From the NCBI GenBank assembly GCA_947095535.1, contig OX352774.1:242073825-242137824 (forward strand): a stretch of 64,000 nucleotides of DNA, read 5' to 3'. The notes under the pieces were generated by a model. That model saw only the letters and a program-made list of their open reading frames with translations. It did no database searches and was not told where the DNA came from. Position numbers and translations under genes: made by a program. This DNA comes from Poecilobothrus nobilitatus (Eukaryota > Arthropoda > Insecta > Diptera > Dolichopodidae). Below, one piece after another: positions 1-10,672 of the stretch; within the stretch, counting starts at the first letter, position 1; the number at the start of each line of letters is the position of its first letter.

Positions 1-410
1 CATACACTTGAGTCTATATCTAGATCGATTTCTTTAAGGTGTCACCTATTAGACCTCTTCCTAAGCGAATTGTAATGGCAAATTTATTATAGCCTTGAAC
101 ATAATATATTCATATGGGTATAAAAACCCAAAGAATTTGCTGTTTGTACAATAATTCTAAAAAAGCTGAATAAGTTTTTTAGCTTTTCCATTAATGAAGT
201 TTGACACGGATATTACTAAATTTTTTTGCAGTGTCTCTATGATACTAAAATCTCCGTAAGGCTTACCCGCTCAAGATTCAAATTTTCAGTTTTATGACAC
301 TGTATTTCGTACTGCATTATTTTGATGTGTACTTATATTCATATACTTAATAATTTTCTTTAATTTTAAATTGATTATATTTAAAAAGAAAAAAAATTCA
401 ATCAATTATA
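1..410. repeat. Left part of duplicated segment, copy A (transposon tail)
   Basis: This stretch matches 7709-8107 almost base for base, apart from a short deletion there near the GGGTATAAA motif. The first 130 bases are the 3' tail of the GGACGGAC-type element seen complete at 7213-7815. The window therefore opens inside that element, and the duplicated segment probably begins upstream of the window. No coding potential is seen. Confidence 0.8.
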
Positions 411-2998
411 GGTACTAGTGGGGATTGCCTTTAATATCTATAATATAATACACAAGATGTTGGCGAGACCTTGCCAACATGTAAAAAAATATATTTTATA
501 TCTATAATAAAACACTCACACTGAATGTAAACTAAACTGGCAATGATGATATTTCTGTATATTTATTTAATAATTTAAAATTTTATTACCAAAGACACAA
601 ATTTTTGACTCAAAGTATTATCAAGAGACACAAACCGTTCATTAAAAATATAAATAAATTTAGTAAATATTATTACGAGTGACCAAATTTTCCGCTAGAT
701 GTATTATCAGAGACACAAACCCTTCATTAAAAGTGAGTACAGTCAAAAAAGGAAAAGTACATACTTAAAAAACACATTTTCAATCAAAATAAATTCAGCA
801 AATTTTTAATTTTTAAATTTGACCGCTACGTCCATTATGAACTGGTCGCAGCGGTAAATTAAAAATAAATTATTAATCTTCTGTTGGCATTTTCAATCTT
901 TCTTTTGGAAAAAAAAAAATAAAAATAGGTACTCTTAATAAAATTAAAACGCCTGAAAGTGAAAAAGTGAGAGTGAGCAAAGTTTATAGTAAACCTCATA
1001 TTTATAAGAAAAAAATAATAGGCCGATTTTATTCTTGATTTTGTTTTCATTAGTATAAAAGCTGGTGAAAGCTTCGTAACGTACTTTAAAATAGTTTTGT
1101 TTATTTAGGTTGAAATTTAGATTTTTAAGCTAAATTTTCGGTAGAACTGGTATAACATAAAATATTCGAAATTTTTTTATTAATGTAAAATTCGGCTGAC
1201 TTAAATAATTATATTTCATAACAAAAGTCAGAAACTTACTAAATATTATAGAAACATATATTTTTCTTAAAAAAAAAAGAAAAAAATAACATAGAAAATA
1301 TCATTTTAGAAGCCTTCTCTCACAAAAGATTCATAATTTTGAACTAATTTATTATTAGACCATTAATAATATTGTTAGCCATGGAAAAAAATAAGATTTA
1401 TTAATCAGATCAGATTATAATAATACCTGAAATTAATGATTGAATTTCTGATAATATACACAATATAATGATAAGACCAGATAAGACCTTGCCAACATAT
1501 AAAAAAAAAATATTTTATTTCTATAATAAACCACTCACACTGAATGTAAACTAAACTGGCAATGATGATATTTCTATATATTTATTTAATAATTTAAAAT
1601 TTTATTATCAGAGACATAAATCTTCGACTAAAAGTCTTATCAGAGACACAAATGTTTAATTTTTAAAAAGTACTTTCGACACAAAATTTAAAGCAAATTT
1701 TTAATTTTTAAATTTGACCGCCACATCCATTATGAACTGGTCGCAGCGGTAAATTAAAAATAAATTATTATTCTTCTGTTGGCAGTTTTCAAATGACTCT
1801 TTGTTTTGAAAAAAATAAAAATACTCTTAATAAAATTAAAAGACGTGAAAGTGAAAAGAGCAAAGTTTATAGTAAGCCTTATATTTATAAGAAAAAAATA
1901 ATAGGCCGATTTAATTCTTGATTTAGTTTTCACTATTATAAAAGCTGGTAAAAGCTTCGCAACAGACTTTATAGTAGTTTTGTTTATTTAGGTTAGAATT
2001 TTGATTTTTTAAGCTGAATTTTTGATATAACATAAAATATTTGAATTTTTTTTATTAATATAAAATTCGGCAGACTTAGCTAATTATATTTCATAACAGA
2101 AATCAGAAACTTACTAAATATTATAGAAATGGATATTTTTCTTAAAAAAAAAGAAAAAATAACATAGAAAATATCATTTTAGAAGCCTTCTCTCTCAATA
2201 GATTCATAATTTTGTACTAATTTATTATTAGACCATTAAATTCTGTCGAAAACAACCCTCACAAAAAAAGCCCCCGAAAATTTATGAAATTTCATTTTCA
2301 GAGACATGAATCTTTTATTAAATATACCAAAGACCTCTTCCAAAGTACATTTGAATAAAATAAATTCAGCAAATTTTTTTCAAGCAAAAAAAAAAAATAA
2401 ACGCAAAAGACTTGAAAGTAGTTTTGGTATTTGAAGTAATTTCGCGGCGAAAACAACTGTTTTTCATCGACATAAAATTTTTTTTTTTAAAACTAAAGAA
2501 AAATAGAGAGGAAAATTTTAACAAATATTAAAATTTTTTCGATTATTGGGAGTGTTTTAAATGTAACAAAAAATAAATGTCGTAGCGGTTGGTGTTGGTT
2601 GGTTTTTCGCCGGTTTTTAATGTGCACTTTATACATGTGTTTCAAACAATTTTTGAGATATCGGCACGAACTTTTACCCTGAATGTGTTTTTAGCTTGGA
2701 CCATTTTTTCTCAATAATTAAAAAACTGTCAAAAATTATCGCCACGAAAAAACGGCGAGAATAAATTAATAAACTGTACCTAACATTTTTAATTTTATGT
2801 GTTTAGATTTGTTTTATGTTTTTTTTCTATTACAAGTAAGTAAGTGATTTCAACGTTTTTTTAATGGTGCTGATGTAAAAATGAAATTTTTAGGTAGTTT
2901 ATTAAGGGAGTCAGTATGATAACGTAAATGTTTTTGAATCTATAGAATTTGTGCAATTGCACAGGGGATTTTCTAGTTGTATTTTAATATTGTCACTG
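411..2998. repeat. About 2.6 kb of extra DNA in copy A, absent from copy B
   Basis: Sequence on the left (to about 410) and right (from about 2999) is contiguous in copy B except for some 80 bases at 8108-8186. The intervening 2.6 kb was therefore inserted in copy A or lost from copy B. It has no long ORF. Most of it is an imperfect direct repeat (449-1366 and 1456-2239), followed by AT-rich unique-looking DNA to 2998. No clear terminal inverted repeat or target-site duplication could be fixed by eye. Confidence 0.7.
449..2239. repeat. Imperfect tandem direct repeat, two units of about 0.8-0.9 kb
   Basis: Unit 1 (449-1366) and unit 2 (1456-2239) share long runs. Both begin with an ACCTTGCCAACAT block, contain a CACTCACACTGAATGTAAAC block, have a CCATTATGAACTGGTCGCAG block, and end with ATTATTAGACCATTAA. 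Unit 1 has roughly 130 extra bases around 600-760. The only ORF is a 63-codon low-complexity reading in unit 1 that I do not consider coding. Confidence 0.8.
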
Positions 2999-3370
2999 TT
3001 AGCAAAATAATAATAACAATAATAATAATAATAATAGGCGGATTCATTGTTTTCTTACAATCCCACTCCCAATCCAATTTTTCCGTGTCCTATTATCCTA
3101 TTCTTTCCTATTCCTATTCCTTAGCCAATATACTGCGTTAGCAGGTAGGGGATTCATCCCATTACATTGGCTAAAGAGAGAGGGTTGGGTTTAGTAAGAA
3201 TCTGACACTACCTTCTTGGCTAGTTGGAATTCTTGGTGTCTTTGGAAGTCTTTGGGAGATTCCCACATCCCTTAGGGGGAAAAATATAGATACTGATTGT
3301 TGCTGCAAATTACTATATTCGCTCGTTTTTTACAGTATTCAGAGAGGTCATAAATTTTAACATTAAAATC
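2999..3370. repeat. (AAT)n-linked dispersed repeat, copy A
   Basis: A short (AAT)n tract (about 3007-3037) is followed by a GGATTCATTGTTTTCTTACA block and a C/T-rich TCCCACTCCCAATCC block. Further on are CAATATACTGCGTTAGCAGG and a TTTGGTGTCTTTGG-like block. The same module recurs at 8112-8545 and, diverged, at 34601-34840 next to the giant (AAT)n array. It lies just downstream of the minus-strand trypsin and was duplicated with it. Confidence 0.75.
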
Positions 3371-3389
3371 AATATTTTGCTTTTTGATT

Positions 3390-3399
3390 TTTATTTATT
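3390..3399 (-). terminator. Poly(A) signal of trypsin twin 1
   Basis: On the minus strand this reads AATAAATAAA, two overlapping AATAAA hexamers, about 75 bases past the stop codon. The identical arrangement follows twin 2 at 8561-8570. Confidence 0.6.
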
Positions 3400-3470
3400 A
3401 AAAACAAAAAAAAAAAAAATTTAAATTACTATTCATTACTATTTTTATAAACATTAAAAAAAAATTTTAA

Positions 3471-4250
3471 TTAAAAACCAACTATATCTAGAATCCAATC
3501 ACGAACAGATGAAACACGTGAATAAACACCTGGAAAACGATTTATTGCACAACCACAACCCCATGAAACAACTCCAATTAATGTATTATTTATTGCTAAC
3601 GGACCACCAGAATCACCTTGGCAGGAATCTTTTCCACCAACACCAGCACAAATCATACGTTCGGTTACACCACCACAGAAAGTGTAAGTTTTATTACAAA
3701 TATTTTGATTAACAATTGGTATATTAACGGCCCTTAGAATACGATTTGATTCTGTAGGATTAATAGTTTCTCCCCAGCCGGATACTCGAACAATTGTACC
3801 ATCAGCAATTGTTTCATCTTGTTCTTGTAGTTCAACATATCCTACCGTTATATCTTCATTACTATAGTCATTTAATTTGAAAATTGAGAAATCATAATCA
3901 TTTTCATGTTTAACATTAGTAGAATCATATTTTGGGTGATTATATAATTCAGTTACTTGTACAAGTATTCCACCATTATCATGCTCTGATGATCCTATTC
4001 GAACTTTAAAAGATGATGTAGTTCTATTTTCTGTACAGTGTGCTGCAGTTAATACAAAATTCTTAGCAATTAAAGATCCACCACAATCGTGTTTATTATC
4101 ATATTGTATAGATACTTGATACGGGATTTCAGAAATATTCACTTGTGCACCACCTACAATACGACCATTTAAAAATGATCTTGAAAAAAATTGAGATTCA
4201 CTAAAAGCCGCATTAATTGCGATTATTAAAATTATTAAGAATTGAAGCAT
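3471..4250 (-). CDS. Secreted trypsin-like serine protease (twin 1, with an extra cysteine pair)
   Basis: A 259-residue S1A protease in one exon. Residues 1-17 are a signal peptide. A short propeptide ends at Arg30, followed by the mature N-terminus IVGG (31-34). The triad is His71 (TAAHC), Asp120 (DYDFS) and Ser214 (GDSGGP). Asp208 occupies chymotrypsin position 189, with Gly231 and Gly241 at 216 and 226, so cleavage after Arg/Lys is expected. The six usual invertebrate trypsin cysteines are C56-C72, C185-C201 and C210-C234. Two more, C192 and C232, are Phe in the twin at 8643-9422. The proteins differ at 19 of 259 residues, 12 of them in the mature enzyme. The start is the Met directly before the hydrophobic leader. 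TATA is at 4334-4340 and the poly(A) signal at 3390-3399. Inferred role: extracellular, probably digestive proteolysis. Confidence 0.95.
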   Translation of the reverse strand: MLQFLIILIIAINAAFSESQFFSRSFLNGRIVGGAQVNISEIPYQVSIQYDNKHDCGGSLIAKNFVLTAAHCTENRTTSSFKVRIGSSEHDNGGILVQVTELYNHPKYDSTNVKHENDYDFSIFKLNDYSNEDITVGYVELQEQDETIADGTIVRVSGWGETINPTESNRILRAVNIPIVNQNICNKTYTFCGGVTERMICAGVGGKDSCQGDSGGPLAINNTLIGVVSWGCGCAINRFPGVYSRVSSVRDWILDIVGF

Positions 4251-4333
4251 TTTGTGTTTTTTTTTTTTTTTTTTATTTTAATTGGGATAAACGAACAAAT
4301 ATTTACTAAAAATGAATTTAATCTAAAAGTTCT

Positions 4334-4340
4334 ATTTATA
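4334..4340 (-). promoter_or_regulatory. TATA box of trypsin twin 1
   Basis: The minus strand reads TATAAATAGAAC, 84 bases before the ATG. The same sequence is conserved before twin 2. Homology between the duplicated segments runs to about 4385, so the proximal promoter was copied with the gene. Confidence 0.65.
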
Positions 4341-4385
4341 TGAAATATTTACAAGATATACATCGTGTGATACACGATAAATCAT

Positions 4386-5137
4386 CAAAATTGCAATAAC
4401 AAATAATTATTTTTTTTTTTGTTTCAAAATAAATAGGTAATTCTCTTATCTTTAACGGTACTATTTTTACTACCTGCCAATAAATGTTGTCATTTTCTGT
4501 GACAAATTATGACTTTGTTGATATACCATCAAAACGAAACTTTCTTTCTTGTTATTTATACAAAAAGAACATATATTTCTGTTGATTTGGAAACAGGAGT
4601 ACGTTTCTCTGTTTTTAAACAGCTTTACTGATATAATTCTTCCGTTTTTCTAAAATTTTATCGCCCGTAATTAAATTCAGAAACTCGATTCACTAACGGC
4701 TGTTGGTCGCATTGGAATAAAATTTTGCATGAACATTTTTTACGAGTTAGGGTTACATCATATATTGTGACGATATAGTTTCAGTGCGAGCTTGTATTAA
4801 AATTTGTTATTCATTTTTATCTAAGTAACTCTGTTTAAATGTTTGAATTGATTGAGTTTAATATTTGCCAAAATAGTATTTTTGTCGAAAGGTGTTTAGC
4901 GTATCAAATTGTCAAAAAGAAAAAAGTTGTTTTTCAATTTTATATTACAATTTCTAAATAAAACTAGTGATAAATTTTAATTATATTCAGTACTCCGCGT
5001 TCGTTCAAGATTCCATGAAAATAGTTTTTGTTCTTTAGTTAATTTATTTTAACGATTCAACCGATTTATTTAAAATTTTATTGAAACATTGCTTCTTGCC
5101 AATAAAAGTGCTTTCTCCAAAGTAACTGGAAGTAATA
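4386..5137. other. Intergenic, no feature recognised
   Basis: AT-rich DNA between the end of the duplicated segment and the start of the composite transposon at 5138. I see no ORF of note, RNA gene or repeat partner within the window. Confidence 0.5.
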
Positions 5138-7212
5138 AACGAGGAAGAATACAGTTGCCTTTGTCAACTCTTAGATACCCGTACGAACCGTTAGTATGTT
5201 CACAGCCTGTCACTCTGCTTACAATATTATTTTTTTAATATTTTAGTATTTTAAACTAATTTGGGTGAATTTTATAATTTCTAGAACTATGGGTTGTACA
5301 TAAATTTAAACTATATGATTATATGTACATTCTTCAAAAGCAGATTCTAACCTTCCACATAACGATTATCAATCCAAAACTTTTTCAAATATTCTATAGT
5401 ACCATTTAATACTAAGCGGTAAATGTATATTAAATTTACGTAGTACAAAATAGTAAATATAATTTTAAATATTATATTATATTATATTTAAATATTCCAT
5501 TGACAGAATAATTTCTTATAAGTACAATAAAATACATATATGTATGTAAATACGGCGCTATATAATATACATATATACTCTAATCATTCATTCACTAGTG
5601 ACATATACGATATGTAAATAAACATGATATTATATAAGTATGTATATATATCAATATCATATCAATAAAAATTCTTCAAGCAACCGTTATGTTGTTTATT
5701 TATTTACATTTTTTTGTACTACGCTTTATATCCTCAACAATTTCAAATTATCGAGTAAAACAAAATGCAAAAAATTTGTTGAAGAAATTTGTTAGAAAAT
5801 TTGAAAAAATCAAGTAACACTTTCGTCAATTATAAAGTAACCCTATATTATTAAAAAAAGTTGTTAACCGAAATAAGAGTATAATGTGGAAGCTTTAATT
5901 TTTGTGTATTACTTCAAAAAAATTTTAACAGGTGTTCAAGTTACAGGTGTTTGAAAATACGAAATTTTCAGTTTTTGACCCCTTACAGCTCCTAAACGGG
6001 GGGTGATACAAAAAAAATTTCTGAAATGACTCATACTTATTAAAGATATAACTTCTGTCGATTTCAAGTTTCCAACTTAAAAAATGTGGGGATCTAAAAG
6101 TTAGGTGTTCGAGAGCTACCCTAAGTTTTGGTCCAAACTCAACCAAAAACAAGTAAAAGTAACAGTAAGCCGATGCAACCGACTTATTTATACCCTACAC
6201 CTAAAAAATTCAAATTAAATTAAAAATCCATGTTATTTTAGTTAGGTATTTAATATAACTAAGCTAAAAAAATAAATGCTTTTACAACCTTAGTACAAAA
6301 TTTCAGATTTCTATCCTTATTAAATTCGAAAATATGCTTGTTAGGTCTTGGGAAGTGTGTGAAGGCACGCGGACCACCACGCCAATTCATCTCAAATTTT
6401 AGAAACATCAACAGGGTAGAACATTCTTATATCAAATTTCAAGTTTATATATTTATTAATTTCGAAGATAAGCTTGTTTGGTCTTAGGAGTTGTGTGGCA
6501 GATACCCGAACAACCATTCTAATTCATCTTAAATTTTGGACAAATCAGGGATTCAGGAAATAACACCCTAGTACCAAATTTGAGGTTTTTATCTTTATTA
6601 ATTTCGAAGATATGCTTGTTCGGTTTTGGGAGTTGTATGGGAGGTACCCGAATGACCACTCCAATTCATCTCACATTTTAGGCAAATCAGGGATTCAGGA
6701 AACAGCACCCTCGTATCAAATTTGAAGTTCCTATCTTTATTAATTTCGAAGATATGCGTGTTCGGTTTTGGGAGTTGTATGGGAGGTACCCAAACAGCTC
6801 CTCCAATTCATCTCAAATTTTGGACAAATCAGGGATTCAGGAAACAACACCCTAGTACCAAACTTGAAGTTTCTATCTTTATTAATTTCGAATATATGCT
6901 TGTTCGGTTTTGGGGGTTGTATGGGAGGTACCCGAACGACCACTCCAATTCATCTCAAATTTTGGACAAATCAGGGATTCAGGAAACAACACCCTAGTAC
7001 GATTTACACCCTATTAGATGTAAATTTGAAGATTCTAGCTTTCTTAGTTTTTGAGTTAGCGTGCTGACGGACGGACGGACGGACGGACATGGCTCAAAAG
7101 TCTTAGAATTTTTTTCTGATCCGATCCATACCTTTGAAGGTATATCTAGCTCGCTTATTTCGAGGTGTTACAAACGGAGGAGTAATTTTATTATACCCGA
7201 TCTTATCGTACG
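5138..7212. mobile_element. Non-autonomous GGACGGAC-type element, copy 1 (with nested insert)
   Basis: The head (CGAGGAAGAATACAGTTGCC) and the following 1 kb match 37354-38300. The tail carries GGACGGACGGACGGAC and GGCTCAAAAGTCTTAG and ends in a hairpin, TATACCCG-loop-CGGGTATA, then AAAA; it matches 38760-38942. Copy 1 lacks about 320 bp found in copy 2 (about 38300-38630) and holds a minisatellite-bearing insert at 6149-7010. The 3'-terminal hairpin and lack of coding capacity suggest a Helitron-like or MITE-like non-autonomous element; the class is not established. Confidence 0.7.
6149..7010. repeat. 142-bp minisatellite in a nested element, array A (about 5 units)
   Basis: After the head (AAGTAAAAGTAACAGTAAGC, then TTTATACCCTACACC) the sequence repeats with a 142-bp period. 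The landmark ATTCAGG falls at 6551, 6693, 6835 and 6977, exactly 142 apart, and an older, diverged unit lies near 6308-6440. Each unit contains TTTCTATCTTTATTAATTTC, a TTCGGTTTTGGGAG block and CCAATTCATCTCAAATTTT. Because 142 is not a multiple of three, overlapping ORFs appear in several frames; I regard none as genes. The same head and array occur at 22391-23815. Confidence 0.85.
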
Positions 7213-7815
7213 GGTATAAAAAACGAGGAAGACTGTAGTAAAGTAAAATGTATCAACTCTACGATACCCGAATGAAGTAATGCTGTTTCTATAAAACTTG
7301 GTAATTTTTTTTCAAAATTTCAGGTGTTTTACTTAATTAAGCACCGAGATATATTTATGTAAATTTTGGAGTTGTATGACACTAAATTATTTTCATTTAA
7401 AAAGGGAAATTGTATGCAACTATCAGAACCTGTTGCACTTGCTCAACCTAATTTTACAGAAGTTATTGTCATAAAATTTGATCATTTTTTGTAAGATTTC
7501 AGACGCCTACCTTCATTAAAGAAGTTGTACCTACTTAAATGCAGCGACCGAACCTGCTGGTTTTAAATAGCGAAACCAACAATTTTATAAAAGTGATGTA
7601 AAAAAAATTCAGGCTCCTAGCTCCTTTATTTTTTGAGTAAGCACGCGGACCGGACGGACAAATGGCACGGAATATGGCTTAATCGACTCAGAATACGACT
7701 CCGAACCGATACATACACTTGAGTCTATATCTAGATCGATTTCTTTAAGGTGTCACCTATTAGACCTCTTCCTAAGCGAATTGTAATGGCAAATTTATTA
7801 TACCCTTGAACATAA
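7213..7815. mobile_element. Second GGACGGAC-family element, head-to-tail with the first
   Basis: It starts directly after the previous element's GGGTATAAAA end with a related head (CGAGGAAGACTGTAG, then CAACTCTACGATACCCG). Its tail has CGGACCGGACGGAC and a TATACCCTTGAACATAAAAA end. The tail and following bases also form the left end of duplicated segment B and match window positions 1-130. No ORF is present. Confidence 0.6.
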
Positions 7816-8111
7816 AAACCCAAAGAATTTACGGTTTGTACAATAATTCTAAAAAAGCTGAATAAGTTTTTTAGCTTTTCCATTAATGAAGTTTGACACG
7901 GATATTACTAAATTTTTTTGCAGTGTCTCTATGAAACTAAAATCTCCGTAAGGCTTACTCGCTCAAGATTCAAATTCTCAGTTTTATGACACTGTATTTC
8001 GTACTGCATTATTTTGATGTGTACTTATATTCATATACTTAATAATTTTCTTTAATTTTAAATTGATTATATTTAAAAAGAAAAAAGATTCAATCAATTA
8101 TAGGTATTTGT

Positions 8112-8545
8112 GGCCTTCAATAGTTACTTCATGCTGGAAGGTGTTATATACTACTGCATGTTGCAACTGTTGTAACGGCTATTGTTAGCAAAATAATAAT
8201 AATAATATGCGGATTCATTGTTTTCTTACAGTCCCACTCCCAATCCAATTTTTCCGTGTCCTATTGTCCTATCCTTTCCTATCCCTATTCCTTAGCCAAT
8301 ATACTGCGTTAGCAGGTAGGGAATTCATCCTATTACATTGGCTAAAGGGAGGGGGTGGGTTTAGTAAGAATCTGACACTACCTTCTTGGCTAGTTGAAAT
8401 TCTTGGTGTCTTTGAAAGTCTTTGGGAGATTCCCACATCCCTTAGGGGAAAAAATATAGATACTGATTTTTTGCTGCAAATTACTATATTCGCTCGTTTT
8501 TTACAGTATTCAGAGAGGTCATAAATTTTAACATTAAAATCAATA
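8112..8545. repeat. (AAT)n-linked dispersed repeat, copy B
   Basis: Contains ATGCTGGAAGGTGTTATATA (also in copy C near 34652), a short (AAT)n tract (about 8190-8206), then the C/T-rich block, CAATATACTGCGTTAGCAGG and GGTGTCTTTG motifs shared with 2999-3370. A 105-codon ORF crosses it in one orientation, but its amino acids follow the repeat and resemble no protein family; it is not called a gene. Confidence 0.75.
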
Positions 8546-8560
8546 TTTTGCATTTTGATT

Positions 8561-8570
8561 TTTATTTATT
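8561..8570 (-). terminator. Poly(A) signal of trypsin twin 2
   Basis: The minus strand reads AATAAATAAA, 73-82 bases past the stop, as in twin 1. Confidence 0.6.
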
Positions 8571-8642
8571 GCAAAACAAAAAAAAAATTAATTTAAATTA
8601 CTATTCATTACTATTTTTATAAACATTAAAAAAAAATTTTAA

Positions 8643-9422
8643 TTAAAAACCAACTATATCTAGAATCCAATCACGAACAGATGAAACACGTGAATAAACA
8701 CCTGGAAAACGATTTATTGCACAACCAAAACCCCATGAAACAACTCCAATTAATGTATTATTTATTGCTAACGGACCACCAGAATCACCTTGGCATGAAT
8801 CTTTTCCACCAACACCAGCACAAATCATACGTTCGGTAACACCACCAAAGAAAATGTAAGTTTTATTACAAATATTTTGATTAACAATTGGTATATTAAC
8901 AGCCCTTAGAATACGATTTGATTCTGTAGGATTAATAGTTTCTCCCCAGCCGGATACTCGAACAATTGTACCATCAGCAATTGTTTCATCTTGTTCTTGT
9001 AGTTCAACATATCCTACCGTTATATCTTCATTACTATAGTCATTTAATTTGAAAATTGAGAAATCATAATCATTTTTATGTTTAACATTAGTAGAATCAT
9101 ATTTTGGATGATTATATAATTCAGTTACTTGTACAAGTATTCCACCATTATCATGCTCTGATGATCCTATTCGAACTTTAAAAGATGATGTATTTTTGTT
9201 TTCTGTACAGTGTGCTGCAGTTAATACAAAATTCTTAGCAATTAAAGATCCACCACAATAATGTCTATTATTATATTGTACAGATACTTGATACGGAATT
9301 TTGGAAATATTCACTTGTACACCACCTACAATACGACCATTTAAAAATGATCTTGAAGAAGATTGAGATTCACTAAAAGCGGCATTAACTGCGATTATTA
9401 AAAGTATTAAAGATTTAAACAT
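8643..9422 (-). CDS. Secreted trypsin-like serine protease (twin 2)
   Basis: A 259-residue single-exon paralogue of the gene at 3471-4250. Signal peptide 1-17, activation at Arg30-Ile31 (RIVGG), triad His71, Asp120 and Ser214, and Asp208 at the specificity position, so a trypsin. It has only the six standard cysteines; positions 192 and 232 are Phe. Over residues 117-259 the twins differ at just three residues (190, 192, 232). Other differences cluster in the leader, the first 25 mature residues and around 76-77 and 116; position 55, next to the first disulfide, is Tyr here and Asp in the twin. TATA is at 9511-9517. Same inferred role: an extracellular, probably digestive endopeptidase. Confidence 0.95.
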   Translation of the reverse strand: MFKSLILLIIAVNAAFSESQSSSRSFLNGRIVGGVQVNISKIPYQVSVQYNNRHYCGGSLIAKNFVLTAAHCTENKNTSSFKVRIGSSEHDNGGILVQVTELYNHPKYDSTNVKHKNDYDFSIFKLNDYSNEDITVGYVELQEQDETIADGTIVRVSGWGETINPTESNRILRAVNIPIVNQNICNKTYIFFGGVTERMICAGVGGKDSCQGDSGGPLAINNTLIGVVSWGFGCAINRFPGVYSRVSSVRDWILDIVGF

Positions 9423-9510
9423 TTTGTGTTTATTTTTTTTTTTGAGTTAAAAGCTTAATTAGGATTAACGAGCAAATATTTACTAAAAGTGAATTTAAAC
9501 GAAAAGTTCT

Positions 9511-9517
9511 ATTTATA
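9511..9517 (-). promoter_or_regulatory. TATA box of trypsin twin 2
   Basis: TATAAATAGAAC on the minus strand, 89 bases before the ATG and identical to the element before twin 1. Confidence 0.65.
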
Positions 9518-9565
9518 TGAAATATTCACAAGAATGTGATCCACAATAAATTATTCAAACGCAAA

Positions 9566-10483
9566 TCGTGTTCGTTCTGTTTTTACTACATAGTAATAAA
9601 AATATGCATAACTCAATAATTTAATTACGCTTTTAAAGACTAATGATATAAAAATTATGCAAATTAAAAAGAAATCAAGTCAAAAATCCGTCAAAATCCA
9701 CCTCTCTAGCTTTTTTTTTTACACTGATTTTTGAAACCAATTCTAAAATTCTCCTTAACTATATGTTATATACATACATATACATACATTCTTTAAAAGT
9801 AAAGTGAGTTTTCTTTAAAAAATATTTTGCACGATTTTGTTTCATAAGATTTTGACGAGATCTGACTAAAAAAAATAATATTGTAGAAGAACTTTTTGGT
9901 ATACCTCCATACGCCCACTGGTTATAGAAAAAACTATAGTCGTTCAAATAATAAATATTATTCAAACTTTATTGAATATTTTTGCAAACTTTTATTTAAA
10001 CAGGCATTTTACAACCACTTTCACCCTTATTTGTAACAAAAGCTAGAAAATATATTGTGTACCACATAATGATCAATCAACAAATTGATAATTTTGAATT
10101 TTTGTTACCGTTGCGTATTAATTTTGTTTTAAAAATCTAAAATTCAAAACTAATAAAAATGATAAAATTGTTTGTAAATTTAAAAAAATTTTAATAATGA
10201 ATAAAAAAATAATTAATATTTTAGAATACATTTATGTTATCGGAATTTTTTACCATTAAGAACCACTCACTGGTTTAACATTATGTAAAAAATTACTACA
10301 TACTATATAATATGCAATAAATTTTTAATTATTTAAAAAAAAGTAAAAGACGGTTATTTTGTACAATGTATAATTCACAAGATTGAACTATCATTTTACA
10401 TATATTGTATCTGTAGATGCGATAAATAAAATTAAAATTTAATATTATTGTGAATTAAGGTGAATGTAATGATGTGATGATCT
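9566..10483. other. Intergenic, no gene recognised
   Basis: AT-rich DNA between duplicated segment B and a SINE. A 68-codon minus-strand ORF (9759-9965) has no signal peptide or recognisable motif and is treated as chance. Confidence 0.5.
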
Positions 10484-10672
10484 GTTTTTTTTTTTCCCTG
10501 CCATAATGTCACAAGGAAATTACATAGCATTTTCTTTTCAGGTGTGGCTGTAAATGTCATAAGGTGTTATTATTATTCTTACGAAGTGTGTGGGATTCGA
10601 ACTGATATTCTCTTGATGTTTACAGCGTATTTCATACGCTCTTATCCACTATTCCATCATGGCGGCTCATGA
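10484..10672 (-). mobile_element. tRNA-derived SINE, family 1, full-length copy
   Basis: Read on the minus strand it opens with a tRNA-like head: an A-box-like TGGAATAGTGGATAAGAGCG, then a B box AGTTCGAATCCC about 40 bases later. The body contains TTACAGCCACACCTGAA and GTAATTTCC, and the tail is an A run (T run at 10485-10495 on the plus strand). The same body occurs at 41584-41738 and 53926-54002. Internal RNA polymerase III promoter boxes plus an A tail define a SINE; LINE machinery is assumed to have moved it. Confidence 0.8.

Larger units (their letters stand above)
7709..9565. repeat. Duplicated segment, copy B
   Basis: Corresponds to 1-410 joined to 2999-4385. It contains a transposon tail, the (AAT)n-linked repeat, the second trypsin gene and its promoter. 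Similarity fades at about 9565, a little upstream of the TATA box. The high identity in flanks as well as in coding sequence indicates a recent duplication. Confidence 0.85.

Noticed and set aside
3509..3712. 67-codon plus-strand ORF inside trypsin twin 1
   Set aside because: Antisense shadow of the trypsin coding sequence, rich in His and Asn from its codon complement.
8207..8553. Overlapping 105- and 94-codon ORFs on opposite strands
   Set aside because: They lie in the dispersed (AAT)n-linked repeat, and the homologous sequence at 3040-3330 does not keep the frame.
10500..10672. Possible tRNA gene on the minus strand
   Set aside because: The tRNA-like head runs directly into a repeated body and A tail, so it is a SINE.
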